From the NCBI GenBank assembly GCA_022843805.1, contig JALHMY010000070.1, positions 1-52,894 on the forward strand: 52,894 bases of DNA. The letters are read 5' to 3'. The notes beneath the pieces are model-generated. The model was not told the origin of the DNA, searched no databases, and worked only from the letters and a program-made list of their open reading frames with translations. Origin of the DNA: Fuerstiella sp. GTDB lineage: Bacteria > Planctomycetota > Planctomycetia > Planctomycetales > Planctomycetaceae. Positions 42,183-50,414 of the stretch are shown in pieces. The position numbers were made by a program, and so were the translations under genes. Position 1 is the first letter of the stretch. Each line of letters opens with the position of its first letter.

Positions 42183-42854
42183 TCAGTCATCGTAGTGCTT
42201 CAGCTTGCCCAGGATTGACTTGTGGTAACCCTTGCGGAGATTTGCGGATTCCTTCAAAGAAGTGCCCGCATGAATATCCAGCAGTTCCAGAGTCAGCAAA
42301 TAATCTCGCTGATAGTCACTGTTGCTGGTGGTTGTTCCGGATGTGATTGTTGCGAAGAGCAGATAGTCGAACGGCTGATCAACTCTTTCGAGAGCCGCCT
42401 GCAACTGTCGCTGTTTTTCCGGAAGAACCAAAACTTCGGGACGACAGCGGCATTCCACCATGGCCGCCTCAACATAACGTCGACTGATCATTCGATACTG
42501 ATCACTTTGACTGACCAGCGCGTCGATGTGCTCGTAAATCTGTTCGCGAAAATCACCAATCTCTTCGCTGCTCTTGTTTTCGACACCCACAAAGCAAACC
42601 GTGCGAACCGGGCAGTCCACGTCAATCGTCGTATGCGATGCCTGATGAATGGTTGTCGCAGAACGCGCGAGCAAACGGCCGACAGATTCGTCGATCAGAG
42701 GTTTCCAGGTTTCCGCGCCAGCCGTGTGGCTGCCCACCATGTCCTTGTCATTATTAGACAAAACATGGGCATGCTGACGACCTCGACACCCTGCTCCAAC
42801 CACTGACAGGATTAACAATAACAGGATGGGCGGCATCCGTCCTAAACAAGCCAT
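42183..42854 (-). CDS. LpoB-like penicillin-binding-protein activator lipoprotein
   Basis: This 223-residue lipoprotein has signal PPILLLLILSVVGAGC with lipobox Cys at 23. The body has a CsgG/LpoB-type core: VCFVGVENKSSE, IYEHIDALVSQSDQYRMISR, then DYLLFATITSGTTT and the LTLELLDIHAGTSLKES strand that in LpoB reads L-x-D-x-x-T-G. LpoB in proteobacteria activates PBP1B at peptidoglycan. A planctomycete homologue would be of interest because their wall metabolism is unusual. It lies 91 nt upstream of the COG3014-like gene and is likely in an operon with it. The assignment rests on pattern and context. Confidence 0.7.
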   Translation of the reverse strand: MACLGRMPPILLLLILSVVGAGCRGRQHAHVLSNNDKDMVGSHTAGAETWKPLIDESVGRLLARSATTIHQASHTTIDVDCPVRTVCFVGVENKSSEEIGDFREQIYEHIDALVSQSDQYRMISRRYVEAAMVECRCRPEVLVLPEKQRQLQAALERVDQPFDYLLFATITSGTTTSNSDYQRDYLLTLELLDIHAGTSLKESANLRKGYHKSILGKLKHYDD

Positions 42855-43117
42855 GGGTCACCCGATTCCGTTCCGGTGAGTCAACTTCCATTTGTCCTAC
42901 AGAATACGGTGGTAGTCGGAAACTGGCCAATAGCATTCTGAGTCAAACCGTCGTCTCACCCGCACTTCCCGAAATCAGGCAGAAAGAAAACGGCAGCAGA
43001 TTCAGGATCCTCCTGAGCATCGAACTTGTTTTGCCGATTCAGCAACACAGCCGAAAGCTGCCATTCAGGCACACTTACCCCGCGTGTGAAAAATGCCATT
43101 TTGGCACCCATCAGCGA

Positions 43118-43528
43118 CTACTGCTCAACCTCGTCTTTGCTGGCTGTCATGGCGAAATCGATCGTCGAAGCAGCAAACGGCAATGCAATTTTCAGCTGCA
43201 AATCACAGTCACCCGCCAACTTTGTCGCAAGACCGGCAAGTTCTTCACTGCCCACCGCACGGTAACATTCAGCAAGCTCTTTCCATGCGATTCGCCGGAC
43301 AACAGAAGGCATCAGTCGCGCTGCTGTTTCGAGGTGAGTGATCGCTTCTTTGTGGTTTTCCAGCTGTTTCAGAGCAATCCCGTGCAGCAAATGGCAGGGA
43401 CCCGCCAAAGGACCAGCGTCCTCAATTTTCTCCAGTTCAGCAACAGCACGATCTGGCATATTCAGATCCATATAGCCGTCGGCAGACAACAGACGGCGAA
43501 CAGTTCTTGGAGCAAGCTGAGCTCTCAT
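43118..43528 (-). CDS. Small TPR protein
   Basis: This is a 136-residue all-helical protein with two tetratricopeptide-like units: HLLHGIALKQLENHKEAITH (with ETAARLMP) and WKELAECYRAVGSEELA. There is no signal peptide. It has a strong AGGAG ribosome site 8 nt before the ATG. A protein-protein interaction role is likely; the partner is unknown. It is transcribed away from the wecA-like gene, from a shared intergenic region. The COG3014/LpoB pair lies downstream on the same strand, about 260 nt away. Confidence 0.75.
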   Translation of the reverse strand: MRAQLAPRTVRRLLSADGYMDLNMPDRAVAELEKIEDAGPLAGPCHLLHGIALKQLENHKEAITHLETAARLMPSVVRRIAWKELAECYRAVGSEELAGLATKLAGDCDLQLKIALPFAASTIDFAMTASKDEVEQ

Positions 43529-43942
43529 ATCAATTCTCCTTCGTCAGTGAGACAGGTGCACACACCTGATTGTTGTCTAAGTGATAACTATAGGCAGCAA
43601 GTGTTGCGCCAAAGGAGTGGAAGACTTTTCGATTATCCATAAACAATTACCAATAAACACCTTATGACATTTTACTTGTCGCACGGTCTGCGGCCGCATG
43701 TCTGCCATTTCTACAAACAGTCCCGGAAGATGGTAAAAATCGCCACGGTTTAGCACACCTCGAGAGCAAATCAGGGCGACTGTTTGTAAATCTGCCAGGC
43801 GGAATTCCGCTTGAGTGCCATCAAATTGCGAAACGAGGATTTTCGAGTTCAGTATTTGGAGCCCGGTTTTCGTATAACATGGCGGCCAGGGCGCATATGA
43901 GTGGGGCTGGAAGGAGACGAAATTGACTCAGAAAGATGGGGA
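43529..43942. other. Divergent intergenic region before the WecA-like gene
   Basis: These ~415 nt hold the inverted repeat at 43712-43788 and promoters for both neighbours. A possible -10-like TATAAC stands at 43873-43878 for the plus-strand gene. I see no small gene. Confidence 0.4.
43712..43788 (+). repeat. 11-bp perfect inverted repeat with 55-nt loop
   Basis: TACAAACAGTC (43712-43722) is the exact reverse complement of GACTGTTTGTA (43778-43788). If transcribed it could close a 55-nt loop, giving a leader RNA structure; as DNA it could be a pair of operator sites. It is 155 nt upstream of the WecA-like start. Confidence 0.55.
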
Positions 43943-45115
43943 ATGCTGGAATTCTTGTTTGCCGGTTTCGTGATTCCGTTTGTGGTGTCAGCCTCATTGA
44001 TTCCCGTGCTGCGCGGACTCGCCCCCAAACTTGGCCTCATCGATCAGCCCGGGGATCGCAAAGTTCACATCCAGCCCACTCCTCGCAGCGGAGGTATCGC
44101 AGTCTGGCTGGGGATGGTCCTGGCCGTGTTGCTGCAGGTTCTGGCGGACCGACTCCAATGGACCGGGCCTGAATCACTTCTTCAGACGCTGAACGCTTTT
44201 CTCCGCGAGCATCCGAATCATTCGAAACAGATGATTTCGATTGGCATTGGCGCCTGTACTCTGTTTTTTGTTGGACTGGCGGATGACCGCTGGAATCTGA
44301 GCTGGTATCTGAGACTCGGATTTCAGGGTCTGGTTGCGGCCGGCGTCGTGGCCGCGGGAGTTCGTGCAACGGTCTTTGTTGCTCATCCATGGTTTGGAAT
44401 TGCTGTCACCATTCTGTGGATTCTGATCCTTACCAACGCCATGAACTTTCTCGACAACATGGACGCCCTTTCTGCCGGCATCGGAGTCATTGCTTCACTG
44501 ATTCTGGTGGTCATCATGATCGTCCTGGTTCGCGTTCCTGCATGGCCTGTGGCGATGGCACTGTTGCTTCTGGCAGGGTCGCTGTCGGGATTTCTGGTTT
44601 GGAATCGTCCTCCGGCTTCCATTTTCATGGGGGACTGCGGCAGTAATCTGACTGGCTTTCTGTTGGCGACTCTGACCATCACCGGAACGTTCTATGAGCA
44701 CACCGGACACCGACATGTAATCCTGGCACCTCTCTGTGTTCTCGCGATTCCCCTGTACGATTTTTGTACCGTTATTTTCATACGGCTGAAGCAGGGTCGC
44801 AGCCCGTTTCATGGGGACAAGAGCCATTTTTCTCATCGACTGGTGGAACTCGGTCTGCGACCCACAGCCGCCGTACTAACGATCCATCTGGCAACGCTGA
44901 TGACGGGACTTGCCGGCATTCTTTTGTATAAGGTAACAGACTGGATCGGCGCCTTTGTGGTACTCGCTTTAATACTTTGTGTTCTGGCTATAGTGGCAAT
45001 TCTGGAAACTGTCGGTCGCCATTCTGTGAACTCCATTCAGTCGAAAGCCGCAGGAATTCAGGATTCCGCTCGACCTGAAAACTCAACAGTCACCGAGGCG
45101 GCTTCGTGCTCATGA
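43943..45115 (+). CDS. WecA/MraY-type polyprenyl-phosphate glycosyl-1-phosphate transferase
   Basis: The enzyme joins a UDP-sugar phosphate to undecaprenyl phosphate, starting a surface glycan. The 390-residue polytopic protein has the family motifs: a cytosolic RKVHIQPTPRSGG region, VGLADDRWNLS with the Asp pair, LTNAMNFLDNMDALSAG (the family's N-x-x-N-x-x-D-G-x-D variant), IFMGDCGSNLTGF, and the His-rich HGDKSHFSHRL. About ten membrane helices are visible. The start is uncertain: ATG 43943 leads straight to the first helix, while GTG 43901 is in frame upstream and has a weaker context. The stop overlaps the following ligase gene's ATG 45112, suggesting co-translation. Confidence 0.9.
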   Translation: MLEFLFAGFVIPFVVSASLIPVLRGLAPKLGLIDQPGDRKVHIQPTPRSGGIAVWLGMVLAVLLQVLADRLQWTGPESLLQTLNAFLREHPNHSKQMISIGIGACTLFFVGLADDRWNLSWYLRLGFQGLVAAGVVAAGVRATVFVAHPWFGIAVTILWILILTNAMNFLDNMDALSAGIGVIASLILVVIMIVLVRVPAWPVAMALLLLAGSLSGFLVWNRPPASIFMGDCGSNLTGFLLATLTITGTFYEHTGHRHVILAPLCVLAIPLYDFCTVIFIRLKQGRSPFHGDKSHFSHRLVELGLRPTAAVLTIHLATLMTGLAGILLYKVTDWIGAFVVLALILCVLAIVAILETVGRHSVNSIQSKAAGIQDSARPENSTVTEAASCS

Positions 45116-47604
45116 GTGCTCGTCAGCTTGTGTGGTTGCTGTCTCTGTTTGCGATCAGTTTCTACTGGCCGTCCGAGCAGGCTTATGACGGAACTGGGTT
45201 GCCCTGGGTACTGCTGTGGTGTCTGCTGAGCGCTGCTGTTGCACTGACTCAGCTCTTCATAGACAGGCCAGCCAGTTCGAATCTCAGCGAATCGGAACGT
45301 TCTGCTCAGAGTTCATTGCTGAACACACGCTCGGAACTGCGCTGGAACACGGCCGACACAGGCTGGTGTCTGATCGCCGCTGGCCAGTGGATTTCCACGG
45401 GCGTCGTGTTCAGCCGCGGCGGCGACTTTCGATCTGCCCTGAATCTCTCCTTCGAGTGGCTGGGCATTTTGATCTTCATGTGGCTGACCAGAAACAGTTT
45501 TCGTCACCCGGAATTTCGCCGACAGGCAACCAGTCTGCTGATGGCAATGGGAGTGGGGCTGGCCGTCTTCGGAATCTGGCAGCACCACGTGCATCATCGT
45601 CAGCTGGCCGAATGGTATCAGTCGCTTCGTGCAGATCAGGAGCGATTAAAGGACTCCGGTGATCATGCTTCCGTTTTGCGACGCGCAGCCGTTCAGCGTG
45701 AACTTCAGGAAGCCGGAATTCCTCTGGAGGGGCCCGAGAGATTTCTCTGGGAACAGCGGCTTCTGAACAGTTCCGAGCCAACGGGAACATTCGCGCTGGC
45801 AAATTCTCTCGCCGGCATTCTCGCCTTATGCCTCATGATTCTCGCCGCCAGTGTGGTTCGCATTTATGTCAGCGGTCCACGAACAGGTCCGCTGGCCGTA
45901 ACCATGCTGCTCTTCTGTGCTGTGGCGATTTGCTACTGTCTTGTTCTGACGAAAAGCAGAACTGCCTGGGTGGGCTGCATGGCCGGAACAACCTGGTTGT
46001 TCCTGTCACGATTTCGTTCATTGTCGTCAGCTTTTGCATCTCCGATGTTCCGCCGCACTGCGGGGGGTGGAATTGCGATTGCCTGTGTCACCGTGGCCAT
46101 AGCGGCCAGCGCTGGTGCTCTTGACCGGGAAGTGATCCTTGAATCTCCACGCTCGTTACAGTTTCGGCTGCTGTACTGGATGGGCACCGCCGGCATCCTT
46201 CAGGAACAACCGCTCTTTGGAACGGGTCCAGGCAACTTTCGTCAGTCATGGCTGCAGCACAAGTGGCCTGAATCGAGCGAAGAGATTCGGGATCCACACA
46301 ACTGGATTCTGGAAGCATGGACGTCCGGAGGACTCATCTCTCTGGCAGGTGCCCTTCTGCTTGTCGGCGTTCTTTTCAGATCCGTATTGTCCGGATCGGA
46401 CGCAGCCCGCGAGCAACCAGCTGCCGGTATATCACGCGTCAGTCCCCCCGGGACGAGGCGAAGATCCGGTCGCGGCTTCCTCTGGCTGTCGTCTGCTCCG
46501 CTGAAAGCACTTTTTTGCAGTCTGATACTCTATGGATCCTGGCAGTGGCTGAATGGCGGCAGTCTGGAGATGACGGACCTGTCGGATTTCATTTTGCCGA
46601 CCACTGCTCTGGTCGTCCTGATCCTGCGGCTCGACCGATTTCTGGATCTCGATCAAACCGCATCCCAGGCAGCAGCTCTGGCGCTCACGATCCACCTGAT
46701 GGGAGCTGGTGGTTTTCAAATGCCCGCGACAATGCTCTGCCTGGTGACTGTCTTTACGGGACTCGTCATGTCTGACCGATCCGCTCGCCCTGAAATTGTG
46801 TGCAGCAACGGGAATGCAGAGCCGGACACGTCGCCATTGCAGAATCCATTGCCCGACTCATTGCTGACAGTCTCACCGGAATGGTCTTTCATGCAACGGT
46901 TCCGACTGGTGTGTGTCGCTCTGTTCTGTCTGACAGGCGCTGCAGTTTCCTGCTGGTACGGTGTCATCCCGGTGACCAGAGTGCAAACCCTGATAGCCCG
47001 AGGTCATCAGCAGCAGGCCAATGGGGAACTCAGACCAGCAGCTGCAACCTTTCGAACAGCCGCGGCTGTGGACGGGCACTCGGTCCCTCCGCGCCAACGG
47101 CTGGCAATCCTGGAAACGTACAGATTAGTGAATGCAGCGGAGCCGGCCGGCTCAGTACCGAACCTCGGTGCAACTCAGACGCCGAATTCCGAACGTGTTA
47201 ACGAAATGATTGTGTCGGCAATGGAGGCCTGCGAATCCTGGCTTACTGCCGACCCCCGGAATCCAGCCGTCTACAGGACGCGTGCTTCAGCTCGAATGGC
47301 GGCCGGACAACTTCTCGGCGACACCGCAATGAAGGAACTGGCCATTGAAGATCAGCAGCGTGTTGTCAAAATGTATCCTGGAAATGCAGCTGACTGGTAT
47401 CGGCTTGCGGAGATGCAGACGGGCCTCGCCAGTAACAGCGATGCGAACAGTGAAGAATTCGAGAAAAAATACAGGGCGGCGGCTCAGGAGGCTGCTTCAA
47501 AGGCACTGCGACAGGAAGAAATCAATCGCAGCTGGGGACATGCGGATCGGTTCCTGACAACCGATCAGGTCAACACGCTAAAATCTTTAGTGCCGGATCG
47601 TTAA
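45112..47604 (+). CDS. O-antigen ligase/polymerase-like membrane protein with TPR-like C-terminus
   Basis: This 830-residue protein has about twelve N-terminal helices and the Wzy/WaaL region: TGTFALANSLAGILALC, LVLTKSRTAWVGCMAG and GTGPGNFRQSWLQHKWPESS with EIRDPHNWILEAWTSGG, where the conserved Arg/His residues of ligases lie. After residue ~600 a final helix leads to a periplasmic part with TPR-like segments (ELRPAAATFRTAAAVDG, DPRNPAVYRTRASARMAAG, MYPGNAADWYRLAEMQTG). It would polymerise or ligate the glycan begun by the WecA-like enzyme. The start is taken as ATG 45112, overlapping the upstream stop. A GTG 45106 is in frame. Confidence 0.85.
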   Translation: MSARQLVWLLSLFAISFYWPSEQAYDGTGLPWVLLWCLLSAAVALTQLFIDRPASSNLSESERSAQSSLLNTRSELRWNTADTGWCLIAAGQWISTGVVFSRGGDFRSALNLSFEWLGILIFMWLTRNSFRHPEFRRQATSLLMAMGVGLAVFGIWQHHVHHRQLAEWYQSLRADQERLKDSGDHASVLRRAAVQRELQEAGIPLEGPERFLWEQRLLNSSEPTGTFALANSLAGILALCLMILAASVVRIYVSGPRTGPLAVTMLLFCAVAICYCLVLTKSRTAWVGCMAGTTWLFLSRFRSLSSAFASPMFRRTAGGGIAIACVTVAIAASAGALDREVILESPRSLQFRLLYWMGTAGILQEQPLFGTGPGNFRQSWLQHKWPESSEEIRDPHNWILEAWTSGGLISLAGALLLVGVLFRSVLSGSDAAREQPAAGISRVSPPGTRRRSGRGFLWLSSAPLKALFCSLILYGSWQWLNGGSLEMTDLSDFILPTTALVVLILRLDRFLDLDQTASQAAALALTIHLMGAGGFQMPATMLCLVTVFTGLVMSDRSARPEIVCSNGNAEPDTSPLQNPLPDSLLTVSPEWSFMQRFRLVCVALFCLTGAAVSCWYGVIPVTRVQTLIARGHQQQANGELRPAAATFRTAAAVDGHSVPPRQRLAILETYRLVNAAEPAGSVPNLGATQTPNSERVNEMIVSAMEACESWLTADPRNPAVYRTRASARMAAGQLLGDTAMKELAIEDQQRVVKMYPGNAADWYRLAEMQTGLASNSDANSEEFEKKYRAAAQEAASKALRQEEINRSWGHADRFLTTDQVNTLKSLVPDR

Positions 47605-47696
47605 AATGAGTTTTGTCTCGGCAACCATCCGGCAGAAACTGATCGCCAGGAATTTAGTAACAGAGACTCAACCGCAGTTTGCGGAGGAACGAGATT

Positions 47697-48926
47697 ATGA
47701 ATAAGTCGGCAATCATTGCAGCGGTCATCATTCTGGGCGTGGGCGGCATCGCCATCTGGATGACGAAAGAGAGCAGCTCGAATTCTGCACCCAAACTTCC
47801 GGTGCAGTCCGCCATGGACTTCACAAAGGATGTGATTACCAAAAAGAAGGAAGATGATCAGAAGGCAGTCGTCGAGCAGGCTCAGTCTGAAGGCTCACAC
47901 CCCGAACCCAGTAAAACTGGGCCATGGCCGGTCGCGAAAACCGGTGAACTGACGTATCACTTTGGCCGCATGGAAGTCGGTGCAGAAGACGGTCGACACT
48001 CCTTCACCATTCGCAATGAAGGTGAAGCTGAACTGGAGCTTCAGACAGGAAAGGCAACATGTCAGTGTACCAGCTTTTCACTCACGAAGAACAAACTGGC
48101 ACCTGGCGAAGAAACTCAGCTGGTCGTTGTCTGGCAGTTAAAAACCAAAAACGAAATGTTCCGACACGGTGGTCCCGTTTACACGAATGACCCAAAGAAC
48201 CCGACTCTCGATTTCAGCGTCGAAGGGATCGTGGATGCTCCGTTTGAAATTCTACCGGACAGCGAATGGAATATTGGAAACGTGTTTCCCGACAAGCCAG
48301 CTCGCATGCAGGCCACGGTCGCTTCAAAGGTCCACCCTCAGTTTCATATCGAGACGCTTGAGGCATCCTCCGAGTTTGTAAAGTTTGAGATCGTGCCGCT
48401 GACCGAAATCGTGAAGGTCCGTGATTCATGGTCTTCCGGTTACACGGTGAATGTGGAAGTCTCCAATGAGATTCCTCCAGGCCCGTTTGAATGCACCGTA
48501 AAACTGAAGTTTGACCTGAAGGAACACGTCTCAGAAATCACTCTTCGTGGCCGCAAACAGGGGAATATCCGGTTCCTGCCGACTCCTGGTACAACGTTTG
48601 ACCCGACAACAATGGTTCTGAAAATGGGAACGTTTCAGGCCCAAACCGGCAACTCGAAGAAAATCATGCTGGTCGTCAATCAGGAAGGAATGACGGAACC
48701 GCTGAAAATCACCAATCAGAAAGTCGTTCCCGCGTTTCTGAATGTGTCTCTTGAACCTGCCGGGGAAGCCGTTGGAAACAGCCGACGATACTTTCTGACC
48801 GTGGAATATCCGCCCGGACGACCGCGAGCCTCTTTCGGACCGAAATCCCCGGCACGAGTCACGCTGGAAACCAATCATCCAAAGAGTGAAGGAATCGGGT
48901 TCGAAATCTACCTGGCAACGAATTAA
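47697..48926 (+). CDS. Membrane-anchored DUF1573 protein
   Basis: This 409-residue protein has an N-terminal helix (NKSAIIAAVIILGVGGIAIW) that probably remains as an anchor because no cleavage site is seen. A Lys/Glu-rich linker is followed by a DUF1573 domain with the Cys motif CQC in TGKATCQCTSFSL, then LAPGEETQLVVVWQL and further Ig-like strands to the end. The ATG at 47697 has a strong GGAGG ribosome site; an in-frame codon at 47679 has none. It is separated from the ligase gene by 92 nt and from the sialidase-like gene by 179 nt, all on the same strand. The function is unknown; compare the DUF1573 protein at 32438. Confidence 0.85.
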   Translation: MNKSAIIAAVIILGVGGIAIWMTKESSSNSAPKLPVQSAMDFTKDVITKKKEDDQKAVVEQAQSEGSHPEPSKTGPWPVAKTGELTYHFGRMEVGAEDGRHSFTIRNEGEAELELQTGKATCQCTSFSLTKNKLAPGEETQLVVVWQLKTKNEMFRHGGPVYTNDPKNPTLDFSVEGIVDAPFEILPDSEWNIGNVFPDKPARMQATVASKVHPQFHIETLEASSEFVKFEIVPLTEIVKVRDSWSSGYTVNVEVSNEIPPGPFECTVKLKFDLKEHVSEITLRGRKQGNIRFLPTPGTTFDPTTMVLKMGTFQAQTGNSKKIMLVVNQEGMTEPLKITNQKVVPAFLNVSLEPAGEAVGNSRRYFLTVEYPPGRPRASFGPKSPARVTLETNHPKSEGIGFEIYLATN

Positions 48927-49105
48927 ACAATCTGACTAAACGTTCTGAAAATCATCCGGATTGAAGAAACTGATCGCCGTTCCGGCCGGATTCCTGTTGC
49001 TGTTCTCTGTTCCTGTTTTGGAGTAATCCCGTGCTGGTCACAGGTCTTCGGCTGATCGTCGGTAAGCTGAGCGTCGGCGAAAAGACAAACGTTGAACGAG
49101 TGTCG

Positions 49106-50302
49106 ATGGAAGCCCGGCATCGTCTCCGGATCGTTGTCCTCACGATCTTCGCCCTGCTATGCAGACTGCAACCAGCCAGCTCAGCAGATGCTCAAACGAA
49201 CCCGACGTTCTCGTCAGAACTGATTTTCCCGCTCAACGAACAGCATAACCATGCCCCCGGAATTGCCGAACTTTCCGACGGTAGTCTGCTGGTCTCATGG
49301 TACCGTGGTTCCGGAGAACGACGAGCTGACGATGTGATGGTCCTGGGCGCTCGACAGCAGCCGAACTCACAGTCGTGGAGCCAGCCGTTTGTGATGGTCG
49401 ATACACCCGGATTTCCTGACTGCAACACCTGCCTGATGACCGATGAAAAAGGCAGGCTCTGGCTGTTCTGGCCAGTGATCATCGCCAACACCTGGGAATC
49501 CTGTATCACCCGTTTCCGAGTCAGTGACCAGCCCACTGGTGATGGTTGCCCGGTCTGGAATCGCGACAGCATGATGCTGATGAAACCGGATGACTTTCAG
49601 GAGGATGCGCTGAACGAACTGGACCGTATGATCGCCGGAATGAAGGAGCCGCTGACCGAACGTCAGCAGGCCGTCATCAAACAGGCCAAAGAACGACTCG
49701 GCGACAAATTGTACCAGCGCCTGGGCTGGCAGCCTCGCTGCAAACCCACGGTCCTGCCTTCCGGCCGAATTCTGCTGCCTCTCTATACCGACACATTCTC
49801 CATTTCCATCATGGCAGTGAGCGATGATCATGGAGAATCATGGTACGCCAGCAAACCTCTGCTGGGTTTTGGCGCCATTCAGCCGGCGGTCGTGCGACGA
49901 AATGATGGTACTCTGGTCGCGATGATGCGGGAAAACGGATATACCGGTCACATCCGAATCAGCGAATCAAAAGACGACGGCATCAGCTGGGGCAGCGTCG
50001 ACACTATGGAACTGCCCAATCCTGGCTCAGGACTGGATGCTGTCCGACTGCAAAACGGCCACTGGGCGCTCGTCTGCAACGATACAACAGAAGGACGAAA
50101 TCGGCTGACCGTGCTGGTTTCCACCGACGAAGGTCGATCCTGGAACCGGTCCCGACACCTCGAAAATCAACCAGAAGGATCCTTCCATTATCCGGCCATT
50201 ATGCAGAGCAAAGATGGACTCATTCACGTTGTGTACAGCTATTTCTCCGAAGGCGGAAAAAGCATGAAACACGCGAAATTCGACGAGAACTGGGTTCAAT
50301 AG
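49106..50302 (+). CDS. Secreted sialidase-like (BNR/Asp-box) protein
   Basis: This 398-residue protein has a signal peptide (RIVVLTIFALLCRLQPASSA). It is a six-bladed propeller candidate with three clear Asp-boxes: SDDHGESW, SKDDGISW and STDEGRSW. It also has the N-terminal ELSDGSLLVSWYRGSGERRADD, giving the arginine-type region, and a C-terminal GSFHYPAIMQSKDG strand. Planctomycete and verrucomicrobial homologues are commonly annotated as sialidases or BNR-repeat hydrolases; the real substrate is uncertain. A helical insertion rich in Asp/Glu/Lys (about residues 155-205) separates two blades. ATG 49106 is preferred because it begins the signal peptide; an earlier in-frame GTG exists at 49031. 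Confidence 0.82.
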   Translation: MEARHRLRIVVLTIFALLCRLQPASSADAQTNPTFSSELIFPLNEQHNHAPGIAELSDGSLLVSWYRGSGERRADDVMVLGARQQPNSQSWSQPFVMVDTPGFPDCNTCLMTDEKGRLWLFWPVIIANTWESCITRFRVSDQPTGDGCPVWNRDSMMLMKPDDFQEDALNELDRMIAGMKEPLTERQQAVIKQAKERLGDKLYQRLGWQPRCKPTVLPSGRILLPLYTDTFSISIMAVSDDHGESWYASKPLLGFGAIQPAVVRRNDGTLVAMMRENGYTGHIRISESKDDGISWGSVDTMELPNPGSGLDAVRLQNGHWALVCNDTTEGRNRLTVLVSTDEGRSWNRSRHLENQPEGSFHYPAIMQSKDGLIHVVYSYFSEGGKSMKHAKFDENWVQ

Positions 50303-50414
50303 CGAAGCTTGCACAGTATAGGCTGAACTGGGATTTTCGAAAAAGGCGGGAAATGTTATTGTCCCGGGCAGACACGCAGCGAGTCACAGGATTCATCGAG
50401 GAATCAAAAAAGTC

